Positions 44,487 to 55,825 of a stretch of 64,000 nucleotides of DNA are shown here, piece after piece (position 1 is the first letter of the stretch; each line of letters begins with the position of its first letter). Source of the stretch: Leptobrachium leishanense. Taxonomy: Eukaryota; Chordata; Amphibia; Anura; Megophryidae. The position numbers were made by a program, and so were the translations under genes. Location of the stretch: NCBI GenBank assembly GCA_009667805.1, contig CM019067.1:246299721-246363720 (forward strand), given 5' to 3'. Under the pieces are notes generated by a model. That model ran no database searches and was not told where the DNA came from. It was given only the letters and a program-made list of their open reading frames with translations.

Positions 44487-46195
44487 TGTAAAATATAGAA
44501 ACATAGAAAAATGTCGGCAGATAAGAACCTTTCGGCCCATCTAGTCTGCCCAATTACATGGATACTTTACCTGGATTTATCTTTTGTTTAGGATAGCCTT
44601 CTGCCTATCCCATGCCTGCTTAAATTCAATTACTGTTTTGGCCTCTACCACTTCAACTGGAAGGCTGTTCCTTGTATCCACCACCCTCTCAGTAAAATAA
44701 TGCTTAGTGATGTTACTATTAAACCTTTGCCCCTCTAATCTAAGACTATGTCCTCTTGTTTTGCTACTTTGTTTCCTTTTAAATATACTCCCTTCCTCTA
44801 CCTTGTGGATTCCCTTTACGTATTTAAATGTTTCTATCATATCTCCTCTGTCTCGTCTTTTTTCCAAGCTATACATGTTAAGATCATTAAGCCTTTCCTG
44901 GTAACTTTTCTCCTTCAAGGCGTACACCATTTTAGTAGCCCTTCTCTGAACTCTCTCTAAGATGTCTATATCCTTCTGGAGATACGGTCCCCAGTACTGC
45001 ACACAGTACGCCAAGGGAGGTCTCACCAGTGCTCTGTACAGTGGCATGAGCACTTCCCTTTTCCTACTGCTAATACCTCTCCCTACACAACCAAGCATTC
45101 TGCCAGCATTTCCTGCTGCTCTATTACATTGACTACTTACCCTTAGATCCTCTGAGATAATAACCCCTAAATCCCTTTCCTCAGATGTTGAAGTTAGGAC
45201 TGTATCAAATATTCTATATTCAGCCCTTGGGTTTTTACACCCCAGGTGCATTATCTTGCACTTATCCACATTAAAATTCAATTTCCACAGCTCCGACCAT
45301 TTTTTTTAGTTTACCTAAATCATTTGTCATTTGGCTGATCCCTCTAGGAATGTCAACCCTGTTGCAAATCTTTGTGTCATCAGCAAAAAGACATACTTTA
45401 CCATTAATACCTTCTGCAATATCAATAATAAAAATATTAACGCGAATGGGTCCAAGTACTGACCCCTGAGGTACCCCACTGGTACCAAGACTTTGCGCCG
45501 AATAAACTACTGCAATGTCTACTGCACCACCTGTGTCTATTATTTTTGTTACCCAATCAAAAAAATCAATAAGATTGTTTGGCATGATCTCCCTGAGGTA
45601 AACACATGTTGTTTCTGATCCTGTAAACTATGTGTTTTAAGATGTTCAACAATCCTTTCCTTTAACATGGTTTCCATTAATTTCCCCACTACTGACGTAA
45701 GACTAACTGGCCTATAGTTCCCCGATTCCTCCCTACTACCCTTCTTGTAAATGGGCACAACATCTGCTAATTTCCAGTCTTCTGGGACAACTCCCGTTAA
45801 CGGTTTTGCTATTACATCACTGAGCTCTTTTAATAATTTAGGGTGGATCCCATCAGGCCCCATTGACTTATTTGTCTTTACTTTAGACAGCTGCTGTAGA
45901 ACCTCCTCCTCTGTAAACTCATATGTAAATGTCTCGTTAGTGTTTCCTCCTAACTGAGGTCCCTGTCCTTCCTTTTCTTCTGCAAAGACTGAACAAAAAT
46001 ATTCATTGAGGCAGTCAGCGAGACTTTTATCCTCTTCTACATACCTTCCTTTGTTTTTAGTCTAACTAATCCTTGTTTTACTTTTCTTGTTTATGTATCT
46101 AAAAAATGTTTTGTCCCCCTTTTTTACTGACTGAGCTATTTTCTGTTCTGCGTGTGCTTTGGAAGCTCTTATAAATTGCTTATAGTTATAAGCTG
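44487..46195 (-). pseudogene. CR1-like LINE, 5'-truncated, copy 1
   Basis: Minus-strand reverse transcriptase in three overlapping frames. 45549-45863 has GPDGIHPKLLKELSD and YRPVSLTSVVGKLMET. 45271-45585 has GVPQGSVLGP and the catalytic FADD box (CLFADDTKI). 44577-45281 has ERDLGVIISEDLR, VQRRATKMVYALKEKSYQER and LNMYSLEKRRDRGDMIETFK, the CR1-group C-terminal domain. Upstream residues YKQFIRASKAHAEQKIAQ reach 46195. The 3' UTR at 44487-44576 contains TTCGGCCCATCTAGTCTGCC. Frameshifts make it inactive. Confidence 0.88.
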
Positions 46196-46196
46196 G

Positions 46197-46280
46197 GAAA
46201 AAAAAGATGTGTCCATCGACTTCAGCCTTTCCCACATCACCTACTGCTGTTGATCCAAAAGATGGCAAAAAAAAAGTCTG
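46197..46280 (-). mobile_element. CR1-like LINE copy 2, 3' part left of the L1
   Basis: Contains GATGTGTCCATCGACTTCAGC and the TGATCCAAAAGATGGC stretch of a CR1-type 3' region. It is the continuation of 51902-52475, separated by the L1 at 46281-51901. The shared AAAAAAAAAGTCTG at both L1 borders belongs to this copy. Confidence 0.65.
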
Positions 46281-46372
46281 GAGGCGTGGCCGGAACACAG
46301 AGCTGGATGTGTGAGTGCTGAGCTCCCAGGCCCGAGTGCACAGATTGTCATTTCGGGGCAGAAATAACAGCA

Positions 46373-47461
46373 ATGGCACAGCGGAAAAAGACACTTACTA
46401 CCCCAGGACTCTCGGGGACTGCGGGGACCCAACGCCGATCCTCCATTTTACCGTTCTTGGGAGATACATCTCAGCCGCGGACCTCCGGTAAGGGATCCAA
46501 AATGGCGCCCGGCGACTCAGATCAGGAGGCCTCCCCGCCACGATTAGATTCAGCAACAAAAGGGAGCAATATGGACCACGAACTGCGGGCCTTATTACAG
46601 AGTTTGCCGACCAAAACGGATTTGGCTGCTCCGTTTACTCAAATGGAGCGCAATTTTAATACTAAATTTGATGAACTGGGGTCTGATTTGAAGCAGTTGG
46701 GAGGCCACGTAGTGGACTTGGAAGAGGACAGAGATGCGTTATTTTCTCATGTGGAATGTTTAAATGGTCAAATGCTAACGCAAGGTAAACAGCTGGCCAC
46801 GCTGCATAGACACCTGGATGATGTTGATAATAAAGGCAGACGAAACAATCTTCGCATAAAGGGTTACCTGGAAGCAGACTCTGGCAAAGAAGATGTTAAA
46901 GAGCTACTCCGTGGTCTGTTTAATGATATCCTGGGTCGATCTAGAGAGGAAATATTAGTTCTGGATAGAGCTCACCGTGCACTGCGGCCGAGGGGATCAC
47001 AAAATGACGCACCTCGTGATATTATCTGTCGCTTGCAAGATTTTACACTGAAAGAGGAAATTCTCCGAGCAGCACACAAAACTTCGGAAATTAAAGTGGA
47101 CGGTCAAGTGATACTTTTCTTCCAAGATGTTTCCTGGACCACTTTACAGGCACGGAGGGCTCTGAAACCGTTAACTGAAGCGCTCCAGGAACGTGATATT
47201 CGTTACCGATGGGGATTCCCACTATCTTTACAGGTGACGCATAACAACCAAGTTCATTCTGTTGCGTGTCCTGAGGACATTCCGGACTTTGTGCGTGTTT
47301 TTGGACTCCCAGAAGTCGACATCCCAGACTGGTATGGTTCGCCGTCGCCATCTGACACTCTACCCTTCCCACAGCGACCCCGCTGGACTCAACAGGCGAA
47401 AAAAAAACGTAAAGGCAAGCCCTCTGCAGCGACCCCTTCTGAGCCAGACCCAGAACCGTGA
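46373..47461 (+). CDS. LINE ORF1 protein (L1 ORF1p-like), intact
   Basis: Uninterrupted 362-codon frame from ATG 46373 to TGA 47459-47461. Residues 1-65 are Ser/Thr/Pro-rich and basic. About 80-150 form a coiled coil (FTQMERNFNTKFDELGSDLK, LATLHRHLDDVD), which in L1 makes ORF1p trimers. NKGRRNNLRIKGYLE then begins the RRM-like domain. VLDRAHRALRPRG, DIICRLQDF and RRALKPLTEALQ continue into the C-terminal RNA-binding domain. The end is a basic tail (QQAKKKRKGKP). Known role: nucleic-acid binding and chaperone in the LINE ribonucleoprotein. It is intact although its ORF2 is broken. Confidence 0.9.
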   Translation: MAQRKKTLTTPGLSGTAGTQRRSSILPFLGDTSQPRTSGKGSKMAPGDSDQEASPPRLDSATKGSNMDHELRALLQSLPTKTDLAAPFTQMERNFNTKFDELGSDLKQLGGHVVDLEEDRDALFSHVECLNGQMLTQGKQLATLHRHLDDVDNKGRRNNLRIKGYLEADSGKEDVKELLRGLFNDILGRSREEILVLDRAHRALRPRGSQNDAPRDIICRLQDFTLKEEILRAAHKTSEIKVDGQVILFFQDVSWTTLQARRALKPLTEALQERDIRYRWGFPLSLQVTHNNQVHSVACPEDIPDFVRVFGLPEVDIPDWYGSPSPSDTLPFPQRPRWTQQAKKKRKGKPSAATPSEPDPEP

Positions 47462-47845
47462 GGGAAGCCCTTGCTTTTGCTGCCATTGTCATTTGAAAGT
47501 TTATACGCTTTTTTTGATATTTTCTGCCCCCTTGCAAATTTTTTTTTATTGAATGCGCTCGGGTCCGGCAAACGAGACAGTCGGATGAGACTCTTGCTTG
47601 GCACCCAGAATTTTTGGAAAATTCGGAGACTTTCTCGTCCGCCTCCTGAGTGGTGTTTTTTTTTTATGTCCTCTGATGGGTTTTCCCACTATCAGAGGTC
47701 TACACTACCTCAATTTTTTTCAAGTTTTGTGTTGTTATTGTTGTTTGTTTTTAGATTTTTCTTTTTGGTGATCACTCGTACTATTTGCTACTAGGGGGTA
47801 TGGGCAGGTCCCGGGCTGTGACTCCCTCCTCTCTCACTAGTTTAA

Positions 47846-50800
47846 ATGGCTAATTTAAATTTGATTTCTATGAATGTCCGAGGTCTTAATATGCCTGCCA
47901 AATGCTCGAAGGCTTTTGCAGAATTCCAGAGGTTGAAAGGTGATGTTATTTTTGTTCAGGAAACACATTTTAGAGAGGGTTCCGCACCAGGGTTTCGCAA
48001 TGCTCCCTATCCGACGGGCTATTTTGCAATTTTGGGGAGACAAATTCTAGGGGGGTTGCCATTCTTTTTGCGCGACATGTGCCTTTTACTCTGCAAGATG
48101 TGGTAACTGACCCGCAAGGTCGCTTTTTGATGGTTAAAGGGATGTTGGGCAATACTAAGTTAACTTTTGTAAATGTTTACCTGCCGAACCGCTTGCAAAC
48201 CAAATGTCTCCGAAAAGTGTTACGACGTTTGTCCGAGTTTCAGGAAGGTTTTGTGGTCTTAGGGGGTGATTGCAATGTTTCGTTAGATATGCCGGCAGAT
48301 TGTGTCCAGGGTGGGGGATCGTCTGTTCCCTCTCTACGGGTCCAATTTCGTAAACTCTTGTCAGCGGACCGTCTGATGGATTGTTGGCGTCTCAGTAATC
48401 CAGCAGTAAAGGACTACACGTTTTATTCACATGCCTTTAAGAAGTATTCTAGAATAGACTATTTTTTTTGTGGAACATAGGGCTTTGGAAATGGTACGCA
48501 GTTGCAAAATAGGACCCATCACATGGTCGGACCATGCATCCCTTCTGTTATCTTTAGCCCTACCTAATTTAGTGAGAACGGAGAATGCCTGGCGTTTGAG
48601 TCATTGCTATCTGATCCCATGACGCGAGCGGAGGTGACTGCCTCCTTAGAGAATTACTTCCTTGAAAATGACACGGATGATGTAACACCCGCGACGGTTT
48701 GGGAGGCTCACAAGTGTGTGTTAAGAGGTGCTTTTATCCAGTTGGGCTCCAGGCGCAAGAAGGAAAGGACTGCCAGAACGGAGGAATTACTGAGGGAGAT
48801 CACGGCCTTAGAACTGACGCATAAATCTGACCTCCGATCCTGAATCATTCCGACGATTAGTTCTCTGAAGAGCTGACTTGGCGAAATTAACGAATGCACA
48901 GGTGGCGCGGGCCCTTACACTGACGAAATATGCTTACTACACCCAAGGGAATAAATGTGGAAGGCTACTTGCACGTGCTTTGAAGAAACGATATCAAGCT
49001 ACTTTTATCCCGAAACTGCGTACTAGCATGGGATCCGAGGTCAATACGACCCGAGACATTGCAGAAGCCTTCCATGCTTATTACCAAACTTTATATAATA
49101 TGGATAAGAGTAGGGTCCCTGAACATATAGTGGACTCGTTTTTGGCTAAGACGATTAAAACTACTTTACCGTGTAATGTTAGCCGACAATTAGATAACCC
49201 GCTTACATTAGAGGAATTTACGGAGGCTTTAAAATTAACGCCCTTGGGTAAGAGCCCGGGCCCTGACGGGTTTACGCTGCTATATTATAGGACTTTCAGG
49301 TCTATTCTGGGCCCTAGATTTGTTAAAGCTTTTAACTCTATTTCGGATACCTTTCCTATTCCACCTGCGACGCTCCTCGCCTCTATCTCTGTGATACCGA
49401 AACCGGATAGAGACCCGTTAGATTGCGCTAATTATAGACCCATATCTTTAATAAACGTTGACTTAACATTGTTTACGAAAATACTGGCTTTACGACTTAA
49501 GCCTCTCCTGACTTCAGTGATTCACCGAGACCAGACGGGCTTTGTACCGGGCAGGGAAGCCCGTGATAATACTATTCGTACCGTCTCCCTCATCCATCAT
49601 GCTTCCAGGATGGATCAGCCTTTGTTAGTCCTCTCGGTTTGACCGAGTGGACTGGTCTTATCTTTTTCGGATGTTGGAGAGGATGGGTTTTGGTGATCGA
49701 TGGTGTTCGTGGTTGCGGGCGCTGTATGACTGCCCTCAGGCACGAGTGCGGGTTAATGGCAGATCATCGACTCCATTGACGATACATAATGGGACTCGAC
49801 AGGGGTGCCCTCTGTCCCCTCTCCTGTTCCTGCTGTATCTGGAACCCCTATTGCAGGCGATTAGAGATAATCCGGCGATTCGAGGAGTAACTGTTCCGGG
49901 ACAGGAGCTCAAGGTGGCCGCATTTGCGGATGACCTGCTGTTCACCTTGACGGATCCCCTTTCAACGGTGTCGGCTTTGATGACTGAATTAGATGCGTTT
50001 GCAGCTTTCTCGGGATATAAAATTAACGTGCTGAAGAGTGAGTTTTTAGGGGTAAACCTTTCACGAGTCGTGACTGAGAGTATTCGTCATACCTATGGAA
50101 TGCGGTGGGTTCCAGAGGGACTTAAATATTTAGGAATACGCTTATCGTCGGAACTAGACAAATTATTTCAGTTGAATTACGTTTCTCTGTTGCAACAGAT
50201 CAAGGGGGACTTACGTAACTGGAACTTACCCCATATTTCATGGTTGGGAAGGATCAATGTCTTACGGATGAATGTATTACCTCGACTGTTGTATTTGTTC
50301 CAAACCCTACCTATTACTGTACCTCAGACATTTTTCTCTGATTTGCGACAGACATTTACAGGCTATCTTACAGTGAATTGACAAGACCGGTGGGAAGGGG
50401 TGGTCTGGGCTTGCCCCATGCTTGTTTTTACTATCTAGCAGCGTTTTTTTCTATACTATACGGCTTGGCAAAAGGAACGATGGGTAAGCTTTGGGAAAAT
50501 GTGTTACAGGCAGGAATTACTTGGCCATTGTCCTCCTTGCCCTGGCAGTCGGCACCGCTGGCAAACCTGGGGCTTCGGTCACACCCGCTGCTGGGCACAC
50601 TGCTAAGGCTGTGGAGGAAACATGGAGTGGCGTTAGGACTGACTACACTGACTTCCCGCCTTTCATCCTTGACTCACAATCCCCTGTTCCCACCGGGACT
50701 GACCCCGACATTTTTGGATGGGTTACTACCAAAACCGTATATACCGCTAGAAGCAGTAGTGGAAGACGACAGATTGCTCCCCCTGGACCGATTGTGGGCC

Positions 50801-51698
50801 CCAGAAATAGCGAACAAGTCTATGGTGAAGTTCCAATATGCCCAACGAAGTCACTTTATTCGCTCTACTACGTGGTTGACAGAGGGGTTGCCTCCATTGG
50901 CCCCCTTTGAGACCTTCTGTACCGATAAGAATAGATATGGACATATTGTCTCGAATCTTTATTCATACATAATGAGAGGGGCCTATAAAATTGATTCTCC
51001 GTTGCTACTTAACTGGGAAACAGATTTAGGAGTAGATATTTCGGCTGAGGAATGGTCCAGGGCTTTCGAACTTACATACTTTGCGTCCAGGAGTCAGGCG
51101 CTTCGTGAATCGAATTGTAAATTGTTTGAGATGGTATCTTACCCCGTCTGTTTTACATGCTATGGATCCATTGTTGCCTGATATCTGTTGGAGGTGTAAA
51201 GTGGCCAGAGGTAACTATGTCCACATATGGTGGACTTGCCCGAAAATTCAAAACTTCTGGTCAGACGTTGCACACGAGATAGCGCGTTTAGGGGGCCTGG
51301 AAGTGGAATTTACTCCCTCTGCCTATTTGCTTAATGTACTGCCCTTTTCGATGCCCTCCTTTAAAAACTCGCTTCTGGCAATTCTGTTAACCGCAGCGAG
51401 GGCACTGATTCCGTTATATTGGAGGAAGGAATGTGCACCCACCGTCAGGGATTGGGTTCTGAGGGTGGAGGGGGTCAGAGCTCTAGAAGAAGCGCACTAC
51501 AATAGTTTGGGTAAATATGAGGAATTCTATGCGATCTGGCGTCCATGGTCCTCGAACCTTCGCTCAATAACGGTATCAGACAGGTCACCGTGGAGGAACA
51601 AGAGGTCTCGTAAGATAATCGACCGGTTATGGTGGGTCAGAGGTGAATTCAGATCCGAGCCTGGGCTGTGTTGTCTTGACATACCATTCTGGTACTAG
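47846..51698 (+). pseudogene. LINE ORF2 (endonuclease plus reverse transcriptase), broken
   Basis: Starts MANLNLISMNVRGLN at 47846. The AP endonuclease is recognisable by NVRGLN, VQETHF, VNVYLPN, GGDCNVS, RIDYFFC and WSDHAS (about 48527), spread over two frames with a shift near 48080-48106. The reverse transcriptase has GKSPGPDGFT, NYRPISLINVD, TGFVPGREARDN, GTRQGCPLSP and FADD (about 49925). A stop and small deletion at 49640-49646 removes motif A including its catalytic Asp: LVLSV runs straight into FDRVDW. More frame changes occur near 48480, 48843, 50380 and 51085-51180. The C-terminus keeps the Cys-rich CWRCKVARGNYVHIWWTC. It cannot make active protein. Confidence 0.92.
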
Positions 51699-51901
51699 CT
51701 TTACTGCTGTTTATTTAAGGATACGATGATCACCTTTTTAGTTCGTTAGAGTTAATTTAGAATTTGTTATTTGTTATATTATAAAATTCCGGCACTGTCT
51801 ATGACCAAGAGGCACTTTGATTGTATTCTACATTATTGTGACAATATTGTCTCTTATTCGACTTGTATTTTATACTTTGCCAATAAAAATATTTTACACA
51901 A

Positions 51902-52475
51902 AAAAAAAAAGTCTGAAGCGCTCGCCAACATGCAACATACTGGGAAAAAATTCCTTCTTGACCCCAGATGGCAGACAGATTTCTCCTTGGTTCAAGAAGC
52001 TTATCCACATATTAAATATTATAACCCTTAATATTCTATGTCTGCAGGAAATAATCCAGTTGTTTTTTTAAAAGTCTGCAGTCTCTGGCCCAACCACCTC
52101 AACAGGCAGAGAATACCGCTTTATTGTTCATACTGTAAAATAACCCTTCCTATGCTTTAGGCTGAATTTCCTTTCGTCCAATGTATAGTCCTGTTAATGA
52201 ATAGGTTTCCAGACAATGGTTTATAATGGCCCCGTATATATTTATATAGGTTTATCAGATCCCCTGTAAGGCGCCGTTTCTCTAAACTAAACAGGTTTAA
52301 GCTTGTTAGTCTTTCCTCATAACTTAAATCTTCCAATCCCCTTACTAATTTATTCGCCGGCCTCTGCACTTTTTCTAGTGCTATAATATCCTTTCTTAAG
52401 ACACGTGCACAAAATTGCACGGTATATTCAAGGTGCGGCGGCCTTACCATTGATTTCTACAGAAGCAAAATTATC
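51902..52475 (-). pseudogene. CR1-like LINE copy 2, right of the L1
   Basis: Minus-strand frame 52157-52450 gives MVRPPHLEYTVQFCARVL, KDIIALEKVQRPANKLVRGL and YEERLTSLNLFSLEKRRLTG, the CR1-group C-terminal domain. The 3' UTR lies to the left (AAATTCCTTCTTGACCCCAG on the plus strand), is cut by the L1 and continues at 46197-46280. The other side ends at the hairpin MITE at 52476. More diverged than CR1 copy 1. Confidence 0.8.
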
Positions 52476-52654
52476 AGGGTTATTCAAAGAGGTGAAAAGC
52501 AGGAGAATGACTGGAGAATGGAAAATTCGAGATCAAAATATCCAAACCAGAAAAATTCTGCCATTCATCTCACTTTCCAAATCGTCTATTTTGACCTAGA
52601 ATTTTCCATTCTCCAGTCATTGTCCTGCTTTTCACCTCTCTCTGAATAACCCTA
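52476..52654. mobile_element. full-length hairpin MITE, copy 1
   Basis: CAGGGTTATTCAAAGAGGTG at the left pairs with CACCTCTCTCTGAATAACCC at the right, and the whole element folds on itself (GGAGAATGGAAAATT opposite AATTTTCCATTCTCC). About 179 bp, same family as 61859-62041. Confidence 0.8.
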
Positions 52655-53169
52655 TTTTCATCCCGAGAGTGAATTCCCCGTTTAATGCATGTCAATACCT
52701 TGTTATATATTTAAGGGCAAATGGTACTGGTATTAAAAAAATGATGAGTCACAGACCCCAATGTAGTCTGAAACTATCGGGTAAAAACATAATACGTAAT
52801 GGGAATAAAACCTAAGCAAAAGTACCGTAATAATGGAAAGCCCTCCCGCCTCCTAAAATGGGGCTCTTACAATCCACTGAGGTGTGTTTCGACATAATGT
52901 CGTCTTCAATCAATGTTACACAGGATTGAGCATGCCTATTTGTGATTGACTGGGATGGCACAGCCTGAGGACATGGAGTCGGGCAAGAGCACAAAGGAGT
53001 AACAGGAGACTGATGGGAAACGCATTTCTCATTTTGTGGTACCAGCCTGGAGAATAGATTACTGTGATGAGAAATGGCATCTAAAAGGGACATTGTGTTT
53101 TACACTTTCCATAAACCAATTCGGCCTGTTAAAACAAGTGTTTGAAAAGGAGGTTGTGAGGATCCTGAG
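52655..53169. other. 3' flanking DNA, nothing delimited
   Basis: Includes GTGTTTCGACATAATGTCGT near 52885, possibly part of an interspersed repeat. No coding signal. Confidence 0.4.
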
Positions 53170-53440
53170 GACAAACAACAGCACTAGTGGGCTGCTCTAC
53201 GGTGGGGCCCGCTCAGGTCTCACAAGGTTTTAGCTTGATTGTGCCATTACAAGGATGAATGCCCCATATGCAAATCAGTCTGCTCTCACCCCATGCGGGT
53301 GGCCAGTACTGACTGCCAAGGATGTCATCCCTGCACGAGAGGTGCAGCAACCCCCCACGATCGTTTCGGCCTTGTTAGTCCTCGTCAGGAGGGTACAGCT
53401 GACACCCCTCTAGGCACACCAAGCAAGGGGTCCACGTCTG
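53170..53440. repeat. unclassified interspersed repeat
   Basis: GC-richer block with CTACGGTGGGGCCCGCTCAG, GATTGTGCCATTACAAGGAT and CGATCGTTTCGGCCTTGTTA. The composition and phrases look like an amphibian SINE-type or LINE-tail repeat, but there is no second copy in the window and no family I can name. Confidence 0.35.
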
Positions 53441-54821
53441 GATGGCCCTGTAAACTAAAACAAGTGTTTTCCTAATTTAATTTCCTAATTTATTCTTTTC
53501 CTACCTCTAGCATGATATTCTTATTTAATGAAAAGTCTGTAGTATTCTATTATCGACCCAAAAACTTACTTTACTTACCAGCTAAGTACTGTTGCGACTC
53601 CGGTTTCTACTGCTATGTGAGTCCGCACAGGGTATATTATAATTTTACATAAAATTGTACGAGGGGCGGGATGGAGTTTATTGGTTTGTTTCAGTCACTA
53701 GGGGGTTATTTACTTAGACGTGCCCTCCAGGCCATAACATGCCCTCTGCTGTTTCTCAAAGATATTAATCCTAAAAATTCTGCAGCTCCCGACAAAACTG
53801 GCCATTTTCATTAACTGATCCACTTACTTGACCCATGGGGAAGTTCTCCTTCCATCGCTTTGCAGAGTATTGATACAAATTTAGAATTAATAGACACAGG
53901 TAGACCAAAATATTTAGACTCCTTCATGCTTCATCACAACTCCAGCTACGTCATTCCTTTCAAGCCAATTCCCTGTGTAGTTCCAGGGCTCTTGTTAAAA
54001 AGAAAATCCTGACCCTTGTCAATTTTTTTGAAAATTTTTTAGGTAGAAATCTGTGAACTAAATAGAAAATGTATTTATACATGTATAATGTAAGAATTTT
54101 ATTGCGGGATATTTTATGGAAATTTCCAACATAAAAGCACCAGAGGGCAGCAGATAGTAAGATCTAAATTTCTGGAAACGTAGTTTTGTTTCTGAGTTTA
54201 GGACTGCATTGCGATATAAAGCTCCACTCAATAGGAGGGCGACATTGACCGTAGACACAATCCGTTTCACACGGAGCGGTTTAAAGTATAGCTTGGTACT
54301 ACAAAAATAATTGATATTCATTACAGGGTAAATAAAAGGCTGAATTGTAGAAGTCAGTATCTGTAGAATATAAAATGCTGTTACCTTGTGGCTTGTTCGT
54401 ATTTCACTGGACCATTGACTTGGTTTTTCTGAAATTTTGACAAATTATTTTGTTACACAATACAAAATACCTTGCACAATTGCCCAGTCGGGGCAACCAT
54501 AATTGGTAAGTAGGGGCTCACTCTACACACCCTATGGGACGAAACCCTAGGAAATACAGTAATGCAAAAAAAATAGAGGTTTTAACCTCCCCACTTTACC
54601 AATACCCCAATGAGTGCATAGTGCATACATACTAATATAAAAAAAGAGAAAAAAAAAAAACGTATTAAATGCACATCACCGTAGAGGAAAAACATAAATG
54701 ATAATATCAATATAAAATCTGACGCGAAAATCAGACTACCCAAAATATAATAACTGGGGGCAAAGTAACATCTCATGTGCTTGCATGATGCTGTAAAGTA
54801 CTCCCCTCAAACCCCATAAAG
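53441..54821. other. 3' flanking DNA, nothing recognised
   Basis: AT-rich. The minus-strand 87-codon ORF at 54058-54321 has no recognised domain. Confidence 0.45.
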
Positions 54822-55012
54822 CAGTGTTTCTCAAACCTGTCGTCGGGAGTCTCGGGACCCTCAACCAGGCCAGGTTTTAAGGATTACCTTGGGGAATTAC
54901 AGACAGGATTTGCTACACAGCGATTGCAGGATTCAATCACCTGTGCTGTGCTTCAGCTATCTGGCAAACCTGGCCTGTTAGTGGGTCCTGAGGACAGGGT
55001 TGGGCAACACTG
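54822..55012. mobile_element. hAT MITE (CAGTGTTTCTCAAACC), copy 4
   Basis: Ends CAGTGTTTCTCAAACCTGTC and GGTTGGGCAACACTG. Flanks CCATAAAG and CCATAAAG are an 8/8 target duplication. The longest copy (191 bp). Confidence 0.9.
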
Positions 55013-55020
55013 CCATAAAG

Positions 55021-55362
55021 GGTGTATAGCAAACGAAAACTGCAGCAGTATTATTCTGGAACCCCAGGATCATATGCAAAAAGTGAATGTCACATGTAGG
55101 ATATGATTGAAGTCAGATAGCTTAACGCATCCTCTTTTAAAAGTCCTTTATATTTTCTTCACTTTATTGGGAAAGTAACAGCAAATAAAAGGTGTCTTGT
55201 GGGAAGAGAGGGCTTCTCTTGGTATGCTTTGTTATGGGGAGAAGGTAAAAACAGGATCCAATTACCCAGTACGGAACAGGATCTTTACTCACATGTCTCT
55301 ATGGTAGACTGGGGGATTGGCAGCTTGCTGAAGCAGGAAATGAGGCCGGACCAAACTACCTA
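55021..55362. other. 3' flanking DNA, nothing recognised
   Basis: Ends at the TA target of the Tc1 fragment. Confidence 0.45.
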
Positions 55363-55825
55363 CAGTTGTGTTCAAAATTATTCAACCCCCACTGAAATTG
55401 AGTGTTTTGGCCAGTTTGACATTGATTTTGATCATTCAGTCATCTTGCTTACAATTAAATCAAAGAGGCACGTGTGTAGGTCAGACAAATATAACATAAC
55501 ATTTATAATGAAATAACCACAAATGTCTTTTCTGTGCTCACATCATTATCAGTTTTATTCAACCCCCAAGTGACATTCAATCTTAGTACAACATCCTTTT
55601 ACAGTTATAACAGCTTTTAAACGTGAAGCATAGCTTGACACAAATGTCTTGCAGCGATCTACGGGTATCTTCGCCCATTCGTCATGGGCAAAAGCCTCTA
55701 GTTCAGTCACATTCTTAGGCTTGCGCACTGCAACTGCTTTCTTTAAGTCCCACCAGAGGTTCTCAATCGGATTTAAGTCAGGTGACTGCGATGGCCACTC
55801 CAAAATGTTCCAGCCTTTAATCTGC
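55363..55825 (-). pseudogene. truncated Tc1 element, transposase C-terminus
   Basis: Left end CAGTTGTGTTCAAAATTATT after TA. Almost identical to 10595-11065. It encodes only the transposase end (WPSQSPDLNPIENLWWDLKK with the catalytic Glu, then KNVTELEAFAHDEWAKIPVD). At 55825/55826, after CAGCCTTTAATCTGC, the sequence switches abruptly to GC-rich repeat, so the N-terminal part and the other terminus are lost. The open frame runs on into the fused repeat but is not a gene. Confidence 0.88.

Larger units (their letters stand above)
46281..51901 (+). mobile_element. Tx1/L1-like LINE, nearly full length
   Basis: A 5.6-kb LINE on the plus strand: short 5' UTR, ORF1 (46373-47461), a 384-nt spacer, ORF2 (47846-51698, broken) and a short 3' UTR ending CCAATAAAAATATTTTACAC and an A run. 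Flanks AAAAAAAAAGTCTG at 46267-46280 and 51902-51915 are a 14-bp target duplication. It interrupts the 3' part of an older CR1-like copy. ORF layout, the coiled-coil/RRM ORF1 and the AP-endonuclease ORF2 fit the L1/Tx1 group of fish and amphibians. Confidence 0.92.

Noticed and set aside
47091..47537. 148-codon minus-strand ORF over LINE ORF1
   Set aside because: Shadow of the intact plus-strand ORF1, which has clear L1 ORF1p features.
54058..54321. 87-codon minus-strand ORF in the 3' flank
   Set aside because: No family resemblance and no second exon nearby.
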